Of a DNA stretch of 64,000 nt, positions 1-6,659 are shown one piece after another (positions within the stretch are counted from its first letter, which is position 1; every line of letters begins with the position of its first letter). The position numbers and the translations under genes were made by a program. The DNA is from Rhodovarius lipocyclicus (GTDB lineage Bacteria; Pseudomonadota; Alphaproteobacteria; Acetobacterales; Acetobacteraceae), in NCBI RefSeq assembly GCF_009900765.1, contig NZ_JAAABL010000014.1, forward strand, positions 1 through 64,000, written 5' to 3'. Under the pieces are notes generated by a model. The model saw only the letters and a list, made by a program, of their open reading frames with translations. It made no database searches and was not told the origin of the DNA.

Positions 1-66
1 ACGGACCCGCTTCTCAAGGTCAACATAGCTGAACAAGGAACCAGCCACCGCGTCGCTGCCGCGCAT
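1..66 (-). CDS. IS5/IS1182-type transposase, N-terminal 22 codons only (cut by window edge)
   Basis: Reading the minus strand from an ATG at 66-64 gives MRGSDAVAGSLFSYVDLEKR, the characteristic start (MRG.D...GSLFSYVDLE) of DUF772-type transposases of IS5/IS1182-like elements, which cut and paste their element with a DDE nuclease domain. The rest lies beyond base 1. The non-coding end of the element probably extends to about 120-130, where it abuts the broken LysR gene, but I cannot place the terminal inverted repeat without the other end. It indicates that this border of the window is mobile-element territory. The family call rests on a short stretch. Confidence 0.7.
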   Translation of the reverse strand, partial: MRGSDAVAGSLFSYVDLEKRVR

Positions 67-129
67 TCTCACCCCGTCCGACTGCGCCAACAGCGAATCA
101 TGGACGGGAAATTCGGGCTACGAATTTCA

Positions 130-490
130 TCAGCCTGCTAGCAGCGGCTCCTCCAGCACCAGCGCATGGGCCAGCTCATCGTCTTGGGTGAGGGAGCGGA
201 CGAAGCCGACGGACAGGCGCCGGTCCTTCAGCGCCTGCACCTGGTCGCCCTTGCGGGCCTGGCGCACGCCGGCCAGCACCGGGCGGATCTCATGCAGGAA
301 GGCGCGGCCGGCGTCGGTCAGGCTGACACGCCGGGCGTTGCGGGCCAAGAGCTCCACGCCCAGCTCCTCCTCCAGCAGGGTGGATCTGGCGGCTGAGCGG
401 TGGCTGGGAACGGTGCAGCCGCTCCGCCGCCCGGCCGAAGTGCAACTCTTCGGCGAGGACGAGGAAATACTCGATCTGGTTCAGTTTCAT
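130..490 (-). pseudogene. LysR-family regulator, frameshifted, internally deleted and truncated
   Basis: The ATG at 490 opens [20 protein letters not shown], a clean LysR winged-helix start, continuing through SQPPLSRQI. Near 378-384 the frame is lost; the continuation [17 protein letters not shown] and [11 protein letters not shown] lies one frame over, consistent with a single-base insertion. After the linker helix roughly 50 residues of the effector domain are missing, the sequence resumes at QVQALKDRRLSVGFVR and stops at 130 after VLEEPLLAG, about 120 residues into a family that is usually about 300 long. The truncation coincides with the presumed end of the neighbouring IS. It may once have regulated the upstream yghU gene, which is read in the same direction; that is inference. 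Confidence 0.85.
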
Positions 491-550
491 GGTGCTGGAT
501 CATCCGCGCGGTTCCGCGCGGATGGCAAGGCGGCAGTGGCCCTGGGCGCG

Positions 551-1450
551 TCAGCCGAGCTTGTCGGCCGTCCTGGTCTCGAAATCCGAGGCGTCGTGCC
601 GCTCATGCAGCTGGCTGGCCGGGTCGCCCCAGGCGCGGTTGACCATCTTTCCGCGCTTCACCGCCGGGCGGCCGGCGATTTCCGCCGTCCAGCGCTGGAC
701 GTGGGTGTAGCTGTTCAGGTCCAGGAAGGTCGCGGCATCGCCGTAATATTCGCCCTGCGCCATCCCGCCGAACCAGGGCCATGCCGCCATGTCCGCGATG
801 GTGTAGGCATCGCCCGCGAGGAAGCGGGTTTCGGCCAGCCGGCGGTCCAGCACGTCGAACAGGCGCTTCGTCTCCATCGCATAGCGGTCGATCGCGTATT
901 GGATGTGGAACGGCGCATAGGCGTAAAAGTGCCCGAAGCCGCCCCCCAGGAAGGGCGCCGAGCCCATCTGCCAGAACAGCCAGTTGAGCGCCTCGGCGCG
1001 GCCGTGGGGGTCGGAAGGCAGGAAGGCGTTGTCGAACTTCTCGGCCAGGTAGAGGAGGATGGAGCCGGATTCGAACACCCTGACCGGCGCGCCGCCGCCC
1101 TTGGGGGCGTGGTCCATCAGCGCCGGGATCTTCGAGTTCGGGTTGACGCCGACGAAGCCCGATCCGAACTGGTCGCCGCTGATGCGGATCAGCCAGGCAT
1201 CGTATTCCGCCCCGGCATGCCCGGCTTCCAGCAGCTCCTCCAGCATGATGGAGGCCTTGATGCCGTTGGGCGTCGCCAGGGAGTAGAGCTGCAGCGGATG
1301 CTGGCCGACCGGCAGTTCCTTGTCATGCGTCGGCCCCGCTATCGGGCGGTTGGTGCTGGCGAAAGCACCGCCATTGGCTTGCTCCCAGGTCCATACCTTG
1401 GGGGGCTCATATCCCGCCGGGAGGCTTTCAGCAGGGTTTCTCGATGCCAT
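551..1450 (-). CDS. yghU: YghU-type glutathione S-transferase / disulfide-bond oxidoreductase
   Basis: A 299-residue cytosolic glutathione-dependent thiol-disulfide oxidoreductase of the nu class of GSTs. It matches E. coli YghU along its length as I recall it: KVWTWEQANGGAF, PVGQHPLQLYSLATPNG, EYDAWLIRISGDQF, NPNSKIPAL, FESGSILLYLAEKF, then the all-helical domain with APFLGGGFGHFYAYAP and the C-terminal LHERHDASDFETRT. I chose the ATG at 1450 because the family starts shortly before this WTW block; an in-frame extension to 1522 has no family resemblance. It is monocistronic, upstream of the LysR relic on the same strand. Base composition is like the chromosome, so it may be a retained old gene within the disturbed region. 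Confidence 0.93.
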   Translation of the reverse strand: MASRNPAESLPAGYEPPKVWTWEQANGGAFASTNRPIAGPTHDKELPVGQHPLQLYSLATPNGIKASIMLEELLEAGHAGAEYDAWLIRISGDQFGSGFVGVNPNSKIPALMDHAPKGGGAPVRVFESGSILLYLAEKFDNAFLPSDPHGRAEALNWLFWQMGSAPFLGGGFGHFYAYAPFHIQYAIDRYAMETKRLFDVLDRRLAETRFLAGDAYTIADMAAWPWFGGMAQGEYYGDAATFLDLNSYTHVQRWTAEIAGRPAVKRGKMVNRAWGDPASQLHERHDASDFETRTADKLG

Positions 1451-1619
1451 GGGATTATCTCGTTCTTGATGCTGATGGTGCATCTGGTGGCGCGCTGGGG
1501 TCTGGGAAGGCCGGCATCGCATTTCGCGGTCGGTTGCAGGTATGTGGGCTGTGGTGTGCAGGCGGTAGAGCTGAAGAGTAGCTAGCCCTGGCCGCGGGTG
1601 CGGGTGGCCATCTGATCGC

Positions 1620-1716
1620 GTTTTGATTCACGTTCCTGCGAGGGGAGCGACCAACTGCGCATCGAGATGGGCATCAGCAGGCTTGTCTCGATCCACGTTC
1701 CAGCGAACCGGAACGC
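1620..1716 (-). CRISPR. Decayed type I-C CRISPR remnant: two repeats around one 33-nt spacer
   Basis: On the minus strand a 32-nt unit at 1651-1620 begins GTCGCTCCCCTCGC and ends GGAACGTGAATCAAAAC, closely resembling type I-C repeats (GTCGC...GCGTGGATTGAAAC). A second 32-nt unit at 1716-1685 shares TCGC, GGAACGTG, ATC and the final AC, with a diverged 5' half. Between them lie 33 nt (1684-1652), close to the usual I-C spacer length. The order cas4, cas1, repeats on one strand is that of intact I-C loci. No further repeat is seen on either side, and the two units have drifted apart, so this is a relic and not a working array. Confidence 0.65.
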
Positions 1717-1767
1717 CGCGTCGCCGCCGCGGATCATGTGATCGAAGATGCTGAAATAGGCCGCCGC

Positions 1768-1902
1768 CACCACCCCTTCCAGCGTGTGCAGCGGTACCCG
1801 GCCGGTTTCGGTTCCCTCCACCTCCACCTCCAGATTGGCGCCGTCCTTGCGCAGCTAGGCGCCGTCGGTGGTGACATAGATGGTGTTCAGCATTCGCCGC
1901 AT
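1768..1902 (-). pseudogene. cas1: cas1 (type I-C) N-terminal remnant with amber stop
   Basis: From the ATG at 1902 the minus strand reads MRRMLNTIYVTTDGA, then TAG at 1857-1855, then LRKDGANLEVEVEGTETGR and VPLHTLEGVV. This is the start of type I-C Cas1, the integrase that inserts new spacers; the family reads roughly MRK.LNTLYVTTPDAYL...VPLHNLEG. The TAG replaces the family tyrosine. After codon 45 the similarity ends and decayed repeat DNA follows within about 50 bases, so the catalytic C-terminal domain and all of cas2 are deleted. The start overlaps the cas4 stop (TGATG), the tight coupling expected in an I-C operon. It cannot make a functional Cas1. Confidence 0.82.
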
Positions 1903-2030
1903 CACTCACTCCCGAGTTGCGCGGCCAGCCAGCGCGCCACGGCTAGCGGCTTCTCCTGCCGCTCAGGGCAGCACAGGTCATGCAGCGAGCAGTGCGGACA
2001 GCCCGCCAAGAATACCGCCGGCGGCGTGAC
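1902..2030 (-). pseudogene. cas4: cas4 C-terminal remnant
   Basis: Minus-strand codons from 2030 to the TGA at 1904-1902 read VTPPAVFLAG, CPHCSLHDLCCPERQEK and LAVARWLAAQLGSE. The C-x2-C-x5-C cluster followed by PE is the iron-sulfur C-terminus of Cas4, the nuclease that trims prespacers for Cas1-Cas2. The frame is closed upstream by TAG at 2033-2031 and no recognisable Cas4 nuclease domain lies further upstream, so only about 42 residues survive. Its stop overlaps the cas1 start by one base. The call depends on the Cys motif plus the adjacency to cas1. Confidence 0.75.
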
Positions 2031-2033
2031 CTA

Positions 2034-2365
2034 GTTAGGATGTTGTCCGGTGCCTTACGCGCTACGCGCCGCGTCGGTTCACGCAGCTGCGACGTCACAA
2101 TTACGGGCCAGTTTCACTACAGCAGCATTGAATTTCCGGCTGAACACCCGTCGTTGCATGCTGACCTCCGATAAGGTTGGAAAACCTTACCTCTGTCTGC
2201 GCCAAGCCCGCAGTAGCGCAAATGAATTTTCGTGCAGCCAGGTACCGTCTCAAGCGTCCGAGCGCATTGTCGAAAATCACCAGAATTCATGAGCATACTG
2301 ATCCCTGCTCAGGCTTGCTCTTGCAGGAAAAACTTGGACTATTACTGTGAAGTCAGGGGGATCGA
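2034..2365. other. Non-coding stretch between the CRISPR-Cas relic and the ParB-like gene
   Basis: I see no gene here in either strand. Composition is less GC-rich than the flanking chromosome. It holds a short inverted repeat (TAAGGTT at 2172-2178, AACCTTA at 2183-2189) and the purine-rich AGGGGG just upstream of 2366 that serves as ribosome binding site for the next gene. The promoter of that gene must lie here but I cannot place it reliably. It is also where the missing cas genes upstream of cas4 would have stood. Confidence 0.5.
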
Positions 2366-3676
2366 ATGGCGATTCGAAACATTCCGCTCAGTTCGCTCAT
2401 GGTTAACCGTGCCAATGATCGGCACGGCGAACTCGAAAACGAAACAGCCGCTATCGCTTGGCTCTTCAAAGAGCGCGAGCAGCATATGCGCAATCTGACG
2501 AAGGACATTGTTGATCGGGGTGAGATCTACGAAGTTCCCCTGGTCGGCCCGGAAAAAAGCCAGTTCATCGTCTTCGACGGCAACCGCCGCGTGACGTGCC
2601 TGAAGCTGCTCGACGACCCACGCCGTGCGCCGACAGTGGAACTGCAAGCCTTTTTCAAGGAACAGCGGGCGTGCTGGAGAGGTGCTTTCCTGAAAGACAT
2701 CCAGTGCCAAGTTGAGACGGACCGCGACCGCATCGACGAGATCCTGTTCCGGCGACATACCGGCACGCAGAATGGTGTGGGCCAGAGCACCTGGGACGAC
2801 CGCATGAAGTCGACCTTCGTTGCCCGCACGGGCAAAGGAAACGGCCCGAGCGTCGCCGACGAAATTGAAAAGCGCTTGAGCGATGCCCGCCTGTTACCGG
2901 CGCGGCGGAAAATCCCGCGCTCCACCCTCAATCGCCTGCTGTCTGCTGAGCCCTTCCGCAGTCGGGTCGGGTTCAGCATGAAGGGTGGCAAATTCGAGTT
3001 TACCCACGACCCAGCAAAGTCGCTCAACGCGCTTGCGCGGATCGCCACCGACTTGACGAACCGCGATCTTGTCCTTGGTGACATCTGGGACGTGGACGGG
3101 AAGCAGCGCTATCTGGACAAGCTCGCGAGCGAAGGAATCCTTCCTGCCGCTGGCGACTCCCTGAATGGGAGCGACGAAGGAAAACTCAAGCCCAAAGTGC
3201 GAGCGAAACGCAGCAAGCCGACCGCGAAGGCCACGCCAACGGTGCGGTCAACGCTGATCCCACAAAAAGATTTCGCGTTCACTTGGCCCGGCCGTCTCCA
3301 GCGTCATCACCAGATTTGGGAGGAACTCCAGTTCCACCTGGATGTGCGGAGGAACCCTAACGCCATCTCGGTTCTACTGCGCGTTCTGCTGGAACTTGCC
3401 CTTGAGAACTACATTAAGGAGGCGAAGGTCTCGGTCCACGAGAACGACAAACTCGCAATGCGGCTGGAGAAAGTCGGCCTGCACCTTCAAGCGGCGGGCA
3501 AGATCGATGCGAAGCAACTGGATGTAATCAAGAAGTTCAAACAGGGCGAAAAGCTCGTCTCGGCGGACACACTCAACAAGTACGTTCACTCCCCGAATTT
3601 CGCGCCATCGCCTGAGCACCTCATGTCGATGTGGGACAGCTTGGCGGACGTCGTCGTGCTTTGCTTGAAGGCTTAG
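2366..3676 (+). CDS. Orphan ParB/Srx-fold protein (GNRR motif)
   Basis: A 436-residue protein I cannot assign to a named function. The first 80 residues resemble the ParB/sulfiredoxin N-terminal fold: IPLSSLMVNRANDRHG, a helix, then YEVPLV and QFIVFDGNRRVTCLKLL (67-82), where GNRR occupies the place of the GERR nucleotide-binding motif of ParB. Residues about 245-275 are a basic Lys-rich linker (LKPKVRAKRSKPTAKA), followed by a helical C-terminal domain without obvious motifs. No ParA, partition site or DNA-modification partner is next to it. Such stand-alone ParB-fold proteins often travel in accessory or defence-related DNA (general knowledge); here it sits beside a CRISPR-Cas relic. It is less GC-rich than its neighbours, suggesting transfer. 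An AGGGGG box precedes the chosen ATG. Confidence 0.75.
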   Translation: MAIRNIPLSSLMVNRANDRHGELENETAAIAWLFKEREQHMRNLTKDIVDRGEIYEVPLVGPEKSQFIVFDGNRRVTCLKLLDDPRRAPTVELQAFFKEQRACWRGAFLKDIQCQVETDRDRIDEILFRRHTGTQNGVGQSTWDDRMKSTFVARTGKGNGPSVADEIEKRLSDARLLPARRKIPRSTLNRLLSAEPFRSRVGFSMKGGKFEFTHDPAKSLNALARIATDLTNRDLVLGDIWDVDGKQRYLDKLASEGILPAAGDSLNGSDEGKLKPKVRAKRSKPTAKATPTVRSTLIPQKDFAFTWPGRLQRHHQIWEELQFHLDVRRNPNAISVLLRVLLELALENYIKEAKVSVHENDKLAMRLEKVGLHLQAAGKIDAKQLDVIKKFKQGEKLVSADTLNKYVHSPNFAPSPEHLMSMWDSLADVVVLCLKA

Positions 3677-3933
3677 GTTGCGTGGACAAACCTGATCGAC
3701 GCTGTGCTGGACGCGGCGTTTCCGCTTGGTCAGGATTTCCGGCGCTATGGTCGTGCAGATCCTGCCGGATGCCTGCATAAGGGGTCTCAACCGCCTGGGG
3801 CCGTTCCAGCAAGCGCAAGCGAATTACAGACAGGCCGATGCGGCGACCGTATGCGCTTCTGGCGACTGCGTGATATGCGCGCGATGGCGGCACGCCTGAA
3901 AAAGTGCCTAACGCTCTAACCGCTTGAAAAGGA

Positions 3934-4008
3934 TGGTGGGTGCGACAGGGATTGAACCTGTGACCCCTGCCGTGTGAAGGCAGTGCTCTACCGCTGAGCT
4001 ACGCACCC
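3934..4008 (-). tRNA. tRNA-Val (anticodon CAC)
   Basis: The minus strand folds as a complete tRNA: acceptor GGGTGCG paired with CGCACCC, D arm AGCTCAGCGGTAGAGC, anticodon stem CTGCC/GGCAG with loop TTCACAC (anticodon CAC, valine), T arm ACAGGTTCAATCCCTGT, discriminator A at 3937 and an encoded CCA (3936-3934). Its 3' end faces the accessory region 1-3933, the usual geometry for an island integrated at a tRNA gene. I found no integrase and no second copy of the tRNA 3' end in the window, so use as an attachment site is only a possibility. Confidence 0.97.
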
Positions 4009-4129
4009 ATCGTGTGTGGGGCGCCATTTGCCTGTCCCGCGCGCCAGTGTCAACCCGGGGGGGCGCCATCATGTGCCCGCACCGCAGAAACCCCTTGCGC
4101 CGAGGCCATCGCATCCCTGATTCTACACC

Positions 4130-4918
4130 ATGCGACGCATCCTGCTTCCCTTGCCGATCCTCGGCCTGGCCATGCTGGGCATGCGCCCGGCGGCCGCCGC
4201 CATCTGGTATGCCACCTACGATCTGCACGTCGCAGGCCTGCACGTGATGCAGACGCGCGTCACCATCGATTCGGACAGCACCCGCTACCGGCTGGAAATG
4301 CAGAGCCGCTCCCGCGGGATGCTCGGCATGCTCTCGCGCTCCGACCAGACCACGGTGGTGGAGGGCGATTGGCGCGGCAACACCCCGCGCCCACGCCGCT
4401 ACAGCGTCAGCGGCATCATGCGCGGCGAACGGCGGGAAGCCCTGATGGACTACGCCGCCGACGGCCGCCCGCTGGTGCGTGCCCTCATCCCCTCCCTGAT
4501 CACCGAGGACCGGGAGGATGTGGCCGCGGACCAGCTCTCCGGCACCATGGACAGCCTCTCGGCGCTGCTGATGCTGTCGCGCAACGTGGCGGCGACGAAC
4601 CGGTGCGAGGGCGGCGCCCGCCTGTACGACACCCGCCGCCTGAGCCAGGTGGAGGCCCGCACCGAGGGGCAGGAGATAGTACCGAACGAATGGGGCGTGA
4701 TCATGCCCGGCCCCGCCCTGCGCTGCACGCTGGAAAGCCGGATGCTGGGTGGCTTCCTGCGCGGCCAGGATCCCGCCCGCGCGCGTGAGCCCAGCCAGAT
4801 CACCGCCTGGATCGCCGTGCCCAGCCCCGGCGCGCCGCCCCTGCCGCTGCGGGTCGAGATCGCCTCCCGCTGGTGGGGGCGGGTGTACGCGACGCTGACG
4901 CGGATCGAGGGCGGTTAG
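4130..4918 (+). CDS. Exported DUF3108 domain protein
   Basis: A 262-residue protein with a signal peptide (MRRILLPLPILGLAMLGM, cleavage near AAA-A) followed by a DUF3108-type beta-rich domain. Early motifs are YDLHVAGLHVMQTRVTI and YRLEMQSRSRGMLGML, and the middle carries QLSGTMDSLSALLML, the position where the family has its conserved D..S block. DUF3108 proteins are periplasmic or outer-envelope proteins of unknown role in Proteobacteria. It lies just beyond the tRNA on the opposite strand and appears to be monocistronic; its TAG stop is also the first triplet of a dispersed repeat. Function unknown. Confidence 0.8.
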   Translation: MRRILLPLPILGLAMLGMRPAAAAIWYATYDLHVAGLHVMQTRVTIDSDSTRYRLEMQSRSRGMLGMLSRSDQTTVVEGDWRGNTPRPRRYSVSGIMRGERREALMDYAADGRPLVRALIPSLITEDREDVAADQLSGTMDSLSALLMLSRNVAATNRCEGGARLYDTRRLSQVEARTEGQEIVPNEWGVIMPGPALRCTLESRMLGGFLRGQDPARAREPSQITAWIAVPSPGAPPLPLRVEIASRWWGRVYATLTRIEGG

Positions 4919-5022
4919 AGCATCATCCGATCGGATGGAATCATCTGATCGGATAAAGATGATCGTGAAAACAAATACCTGGAGCGGTTGCCGTGAGCCG
5001 GTGCGAACGGAAACCGGTCTAG
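4916..5022 (+). repeat. TAG-start palindromic repeat, copy 1
   Basis: About 105 bp between two convergent genes. It starts with the TAG stop of the DUF3108 gene, continues AGCATCATCCGATCGG, has a central GATGATCGTGAAAACAAAT block, then GGAGCGGTTGCCGTGAGCCG, and ends at CTAGGG, whose CTA is the stop of the minus-strand methyltransferase. A close second copy lies at 20100-20209, a diverged one (opposite strand) at 43970-44072 and a short one at 27527-27565. The short GATC-centred palindromes could fold in RNA. Confidence 0.85.
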
Positions 5023-5624
5023 GGCGCGCGCAGCACGGCGCGCACCACCTCGGCCAGCCCCTGGTGCTTCGGGCCCTCATCCAGCCGGACGGCGCCTTCC
5101 AGCAGCGCCAGCACTGCGAAGGCAGGGAATTCTGCCTCCACGATCGCGCGGGTCCACAGCAGCGCGGCCTCACGCGGGCCGCCGCTGCGCCGGCCTTCCT
5201 GCGCGGGGGAAAAACATTCCAGCACCAGCAGCCCGCCGGGCTTCAGCGCGCGGCGCACGCCGGCGCAGGCCTTGGTGCGGTCCTCGGGCGGCAGGTGCAC
5301 GAAAATCCAGGCCACCAGATCGAAGGCGGCCTCCGGCCAGTCCCAGGCGGTGGCATCGGCCACCACGGTGGTCAGCGCCACGCCCTCCCGCGCCGCCAGC
5401 TCCGCCGCATGGGCCATGCCGGTGGCGGACCAGTCCAGCGCCGTCACCTCCAGCCCCTGGCGGGCCAGCCAGACGCCGTTGCGCCCCTCCCCGTCGCCCA
5501 GCGCCAGGGCCTGCATGCCGGGGCGCAGGCGGTGCGCCTGCGCGGTCAGGAATTCATTGGGCGCCCAGCCGAACATGCCCGGGGTGGCACCATAACGGGC
5601 GTTCCAGGCGGCGCTGTCGCTCAT
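5019..5624 (-). CDS. SAM-dependent methyltransferase (TehB-like class I)
   Basis: A 201-residue class I methyltransferase, last gene of the gloB-GST-cupin-methyltransferase operon. The SAM site is visible as ALALGDGEGRNGVWLARQG (motif I), VTALDWSATGM (acidic end of strand 2), VADATAWDWPEAAFDLVAWI (motifs II and III) and LKPGGLLVLECF. The opening WNARYGATPGMFGWAPNEFL is typical of the TehB/thiopurine methyltransferase-like group that methylates tellurite, thiols or other small molecules. I start it at the ATG at 5624, which overlaps the cupin stop (ATGA); a longer in-frame form to 5738 has no matching sequence. Its stop lies in the repeat at 4916-5022. Substrate unknown. Confidence 0.88.
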   Translation of the reverse strand: MSDSAAWNARYGATPGMFGWAPNEFLTAQAHRLRPGMQALALGDGEGRNGVWLARQGLEVTALDWSATGMAHAAELAAREGVALTTVVADATAWDWPEAAFDLVAWIFVHLPPEDRTKACAGVRRALKPGGLLVLECFSPAQEGRRSGGPREAALLWTRAIVEAEFPAFAVLALLEGAVRLDEGPKHQGLAEVVRAVLRAP

Positions 5625-6049
5625 GCCCCGGGTTCCCAGCCTGGCGGGGCCATCTCGAACCCCGCGAACTCGAAGGCGGGTGCCACGGTGCAGCCCACCA
5701 GCACCCAGCCCGCCCCGGCCGGTTCCGCCGCCTGCCAATGCCCGGCCGGCACATGGCCGAAAGGGCGCTGCCCGGCGGCTAGGTCCAGCCCCAGCACCTG
5801 CTCCGTCACCGCCACGCCATCGGCGGAGATCCGCAGCCGCAGCGGCACGCCGCCATGCCAGTGCCAGCCCTCGGCGGCGTCCAGTACGCGGTGCCAGTGG
5901 CTGCGCTCGCCCGCCTTCAGCAGATACAAGATGGCCGTGCCGGCGCCGCGCCCGCCCCCGGGCGGGGCGTCGCGCCAGACCTCGCGGTAATAGCCACCCT
6001 CGGGGTGCGGTTGCAGCCCGAGGGTGGCGATGATCTCCTCGGCGGTCAC
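5621..6049 (-). CDS. Cupin family protein (DUF985 / cupin_5)
   Basis: A 142-residue cupin with the start typical of the DUF985 family: ATLGLQPHPEGGYYREVW, then AILYLLKAGERSHWHRVLDA, EGWHWHGGVPL and FGHVPAGHWQAAEP. The double-stranded beta-helix of this family binds a small ligand or metal; the His residues in SHWHR and WHWHGG are candidate ligands. No enzymatic reaction is established for most members. It overlaps the GST gene upstream and the methyltransferase downstream by four bases (ATGA) each, so the three are translationally coupled. Confidence 0.9.
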   Translation of the reverse strand: MTAEEIIATLGLQPHPEGGYYREVWRDAPPGGGRGAGTAILYLLKAGERSHWHRVLDAAEGWHWHGGVPLRLRISADGVAVTEQVLGLDLAAGQRPFGHVPAGHWQAAEPAGAGWVLVGCTVAPAFEFAGFEMAPPGWEPGA

Positions 6050-6642
6050 GCCGGGGGCATGGTCTCGGCGAAGGCGCGGTTGGCCTTCACCGCATCGAAC
6101 CAGGCGGCCAGCTTGGGGTGCGTGGGCCGCCAGGGTTCATGCGCGTAACGGAAATCCAGATAGCCCAGCGCGCAGCCGATGCTGACCAGGCCGAGATTGC
6201 CCAGCCCTTGGGGCTCCGCCTTCTCCAGCGCCGCCAGGGAGCGCTCCATCACGCCCTTCTGCCGGGCGTCATAGGCGCGGCGGCCGTCATCCTGCGGCAG
6301 TTGCGCCATGCCGCGCCGGGCCACCGCCGCATCCATCAGCCCATCGGCGATGGCGTGCAGTTGCAGCACCTTGATGCGCTCGGGCCCGGCGGCCGGGATC
6401 AGCCGGGGCGCATCGCCCAGCGTGTCCAGGTATTCGCAGATCACCAGGCTGTCGATCAGCGCCACGCCGTCATCGGTCACCAGCGCCGGGATCTTGGACA
6501 GCGGATTGTCCACCAGCAGATGCGCCGGGCTTTCATGCGGGTTGGTCGGGATCTTCTCGATCTTCCCGTCCAGGCCGCGCAGGATGGCGGCGGCCATCAC
6601 CTTGCGCACGAAGGGGCTGGACGGGCTGTGATGCAGTTTCAT
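6046..6642 (-). CDS. Glutathione S-transferase family protein
   Basis: A 198-residue cytosolic GST. The N-terminal thioredoxin-like domain starts MKLHHSPSSPFVRKVMAAA, the S..SP.VRKV pattern of bacterial GSTs where a serine usually activates glutathione, and NPLSKIPALVTDDG and IDSLVICEYLDTL carry the cis-Pro and the SxxI glutathione-binding helix. The helical C-terminal domain follows, with LGYLDFR near the end. It sits 17 bp downstream of gloB and overlaps the cupin gene, so the operon joins two glutathione-linked functions. It probably conjugates or reduces electrophiles; substrate unknown. Confidence 0.92.
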   Translation of the reverse strand: MKLHHSPSSPFVRKVMAAAILRGLDGKIEKIPTNPHESPAHLLVDNPLSKIPALVTDDGVALIDSLVICEYLDTLGDAPRLIPAAGPERIKVLQLHAIADGLMDAAVARRGMAQLPQDDGRRAYDARQKGVMERSLAALEKAEPQGLGNLGLVSIGCALGYLDFRYAHEPWRPTHPKLAAWFDAVKANRAFAETMPPA

Positions 6643-6659
6643 GGAATTCCTCCCCGGAT

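Noticed and set aside
188-1585. A 465-codon open frame on the plus strand antisense to the LysR relic and yghU
   Set aside because: It is the GC-rich shadow of yghU; no family-like blocks and no ribosome binding site, whereas the minus frame matches YghU throughout.
2172-2189. TAAGGTT-GGAA-AACCTTA inverted repeat as an operator
   Set aside because: Seven-base arms in AT-richer DNA occur by chance; no regulator or promoter context ties to it.
3677-3933. Possible small genes in the gap before the tRNA
   Set aside because: Several short frames exist in both strands but none shows a recognisable family or a good start; I see only residual accessory DNA.
3908-5173. A 421-codon minus frame across the tRNA and the DUF3108 gene
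   Set aside because: It covers a tRNA and is antisense to a gene with a signal peptide and family match; translated sequence is low complexity.
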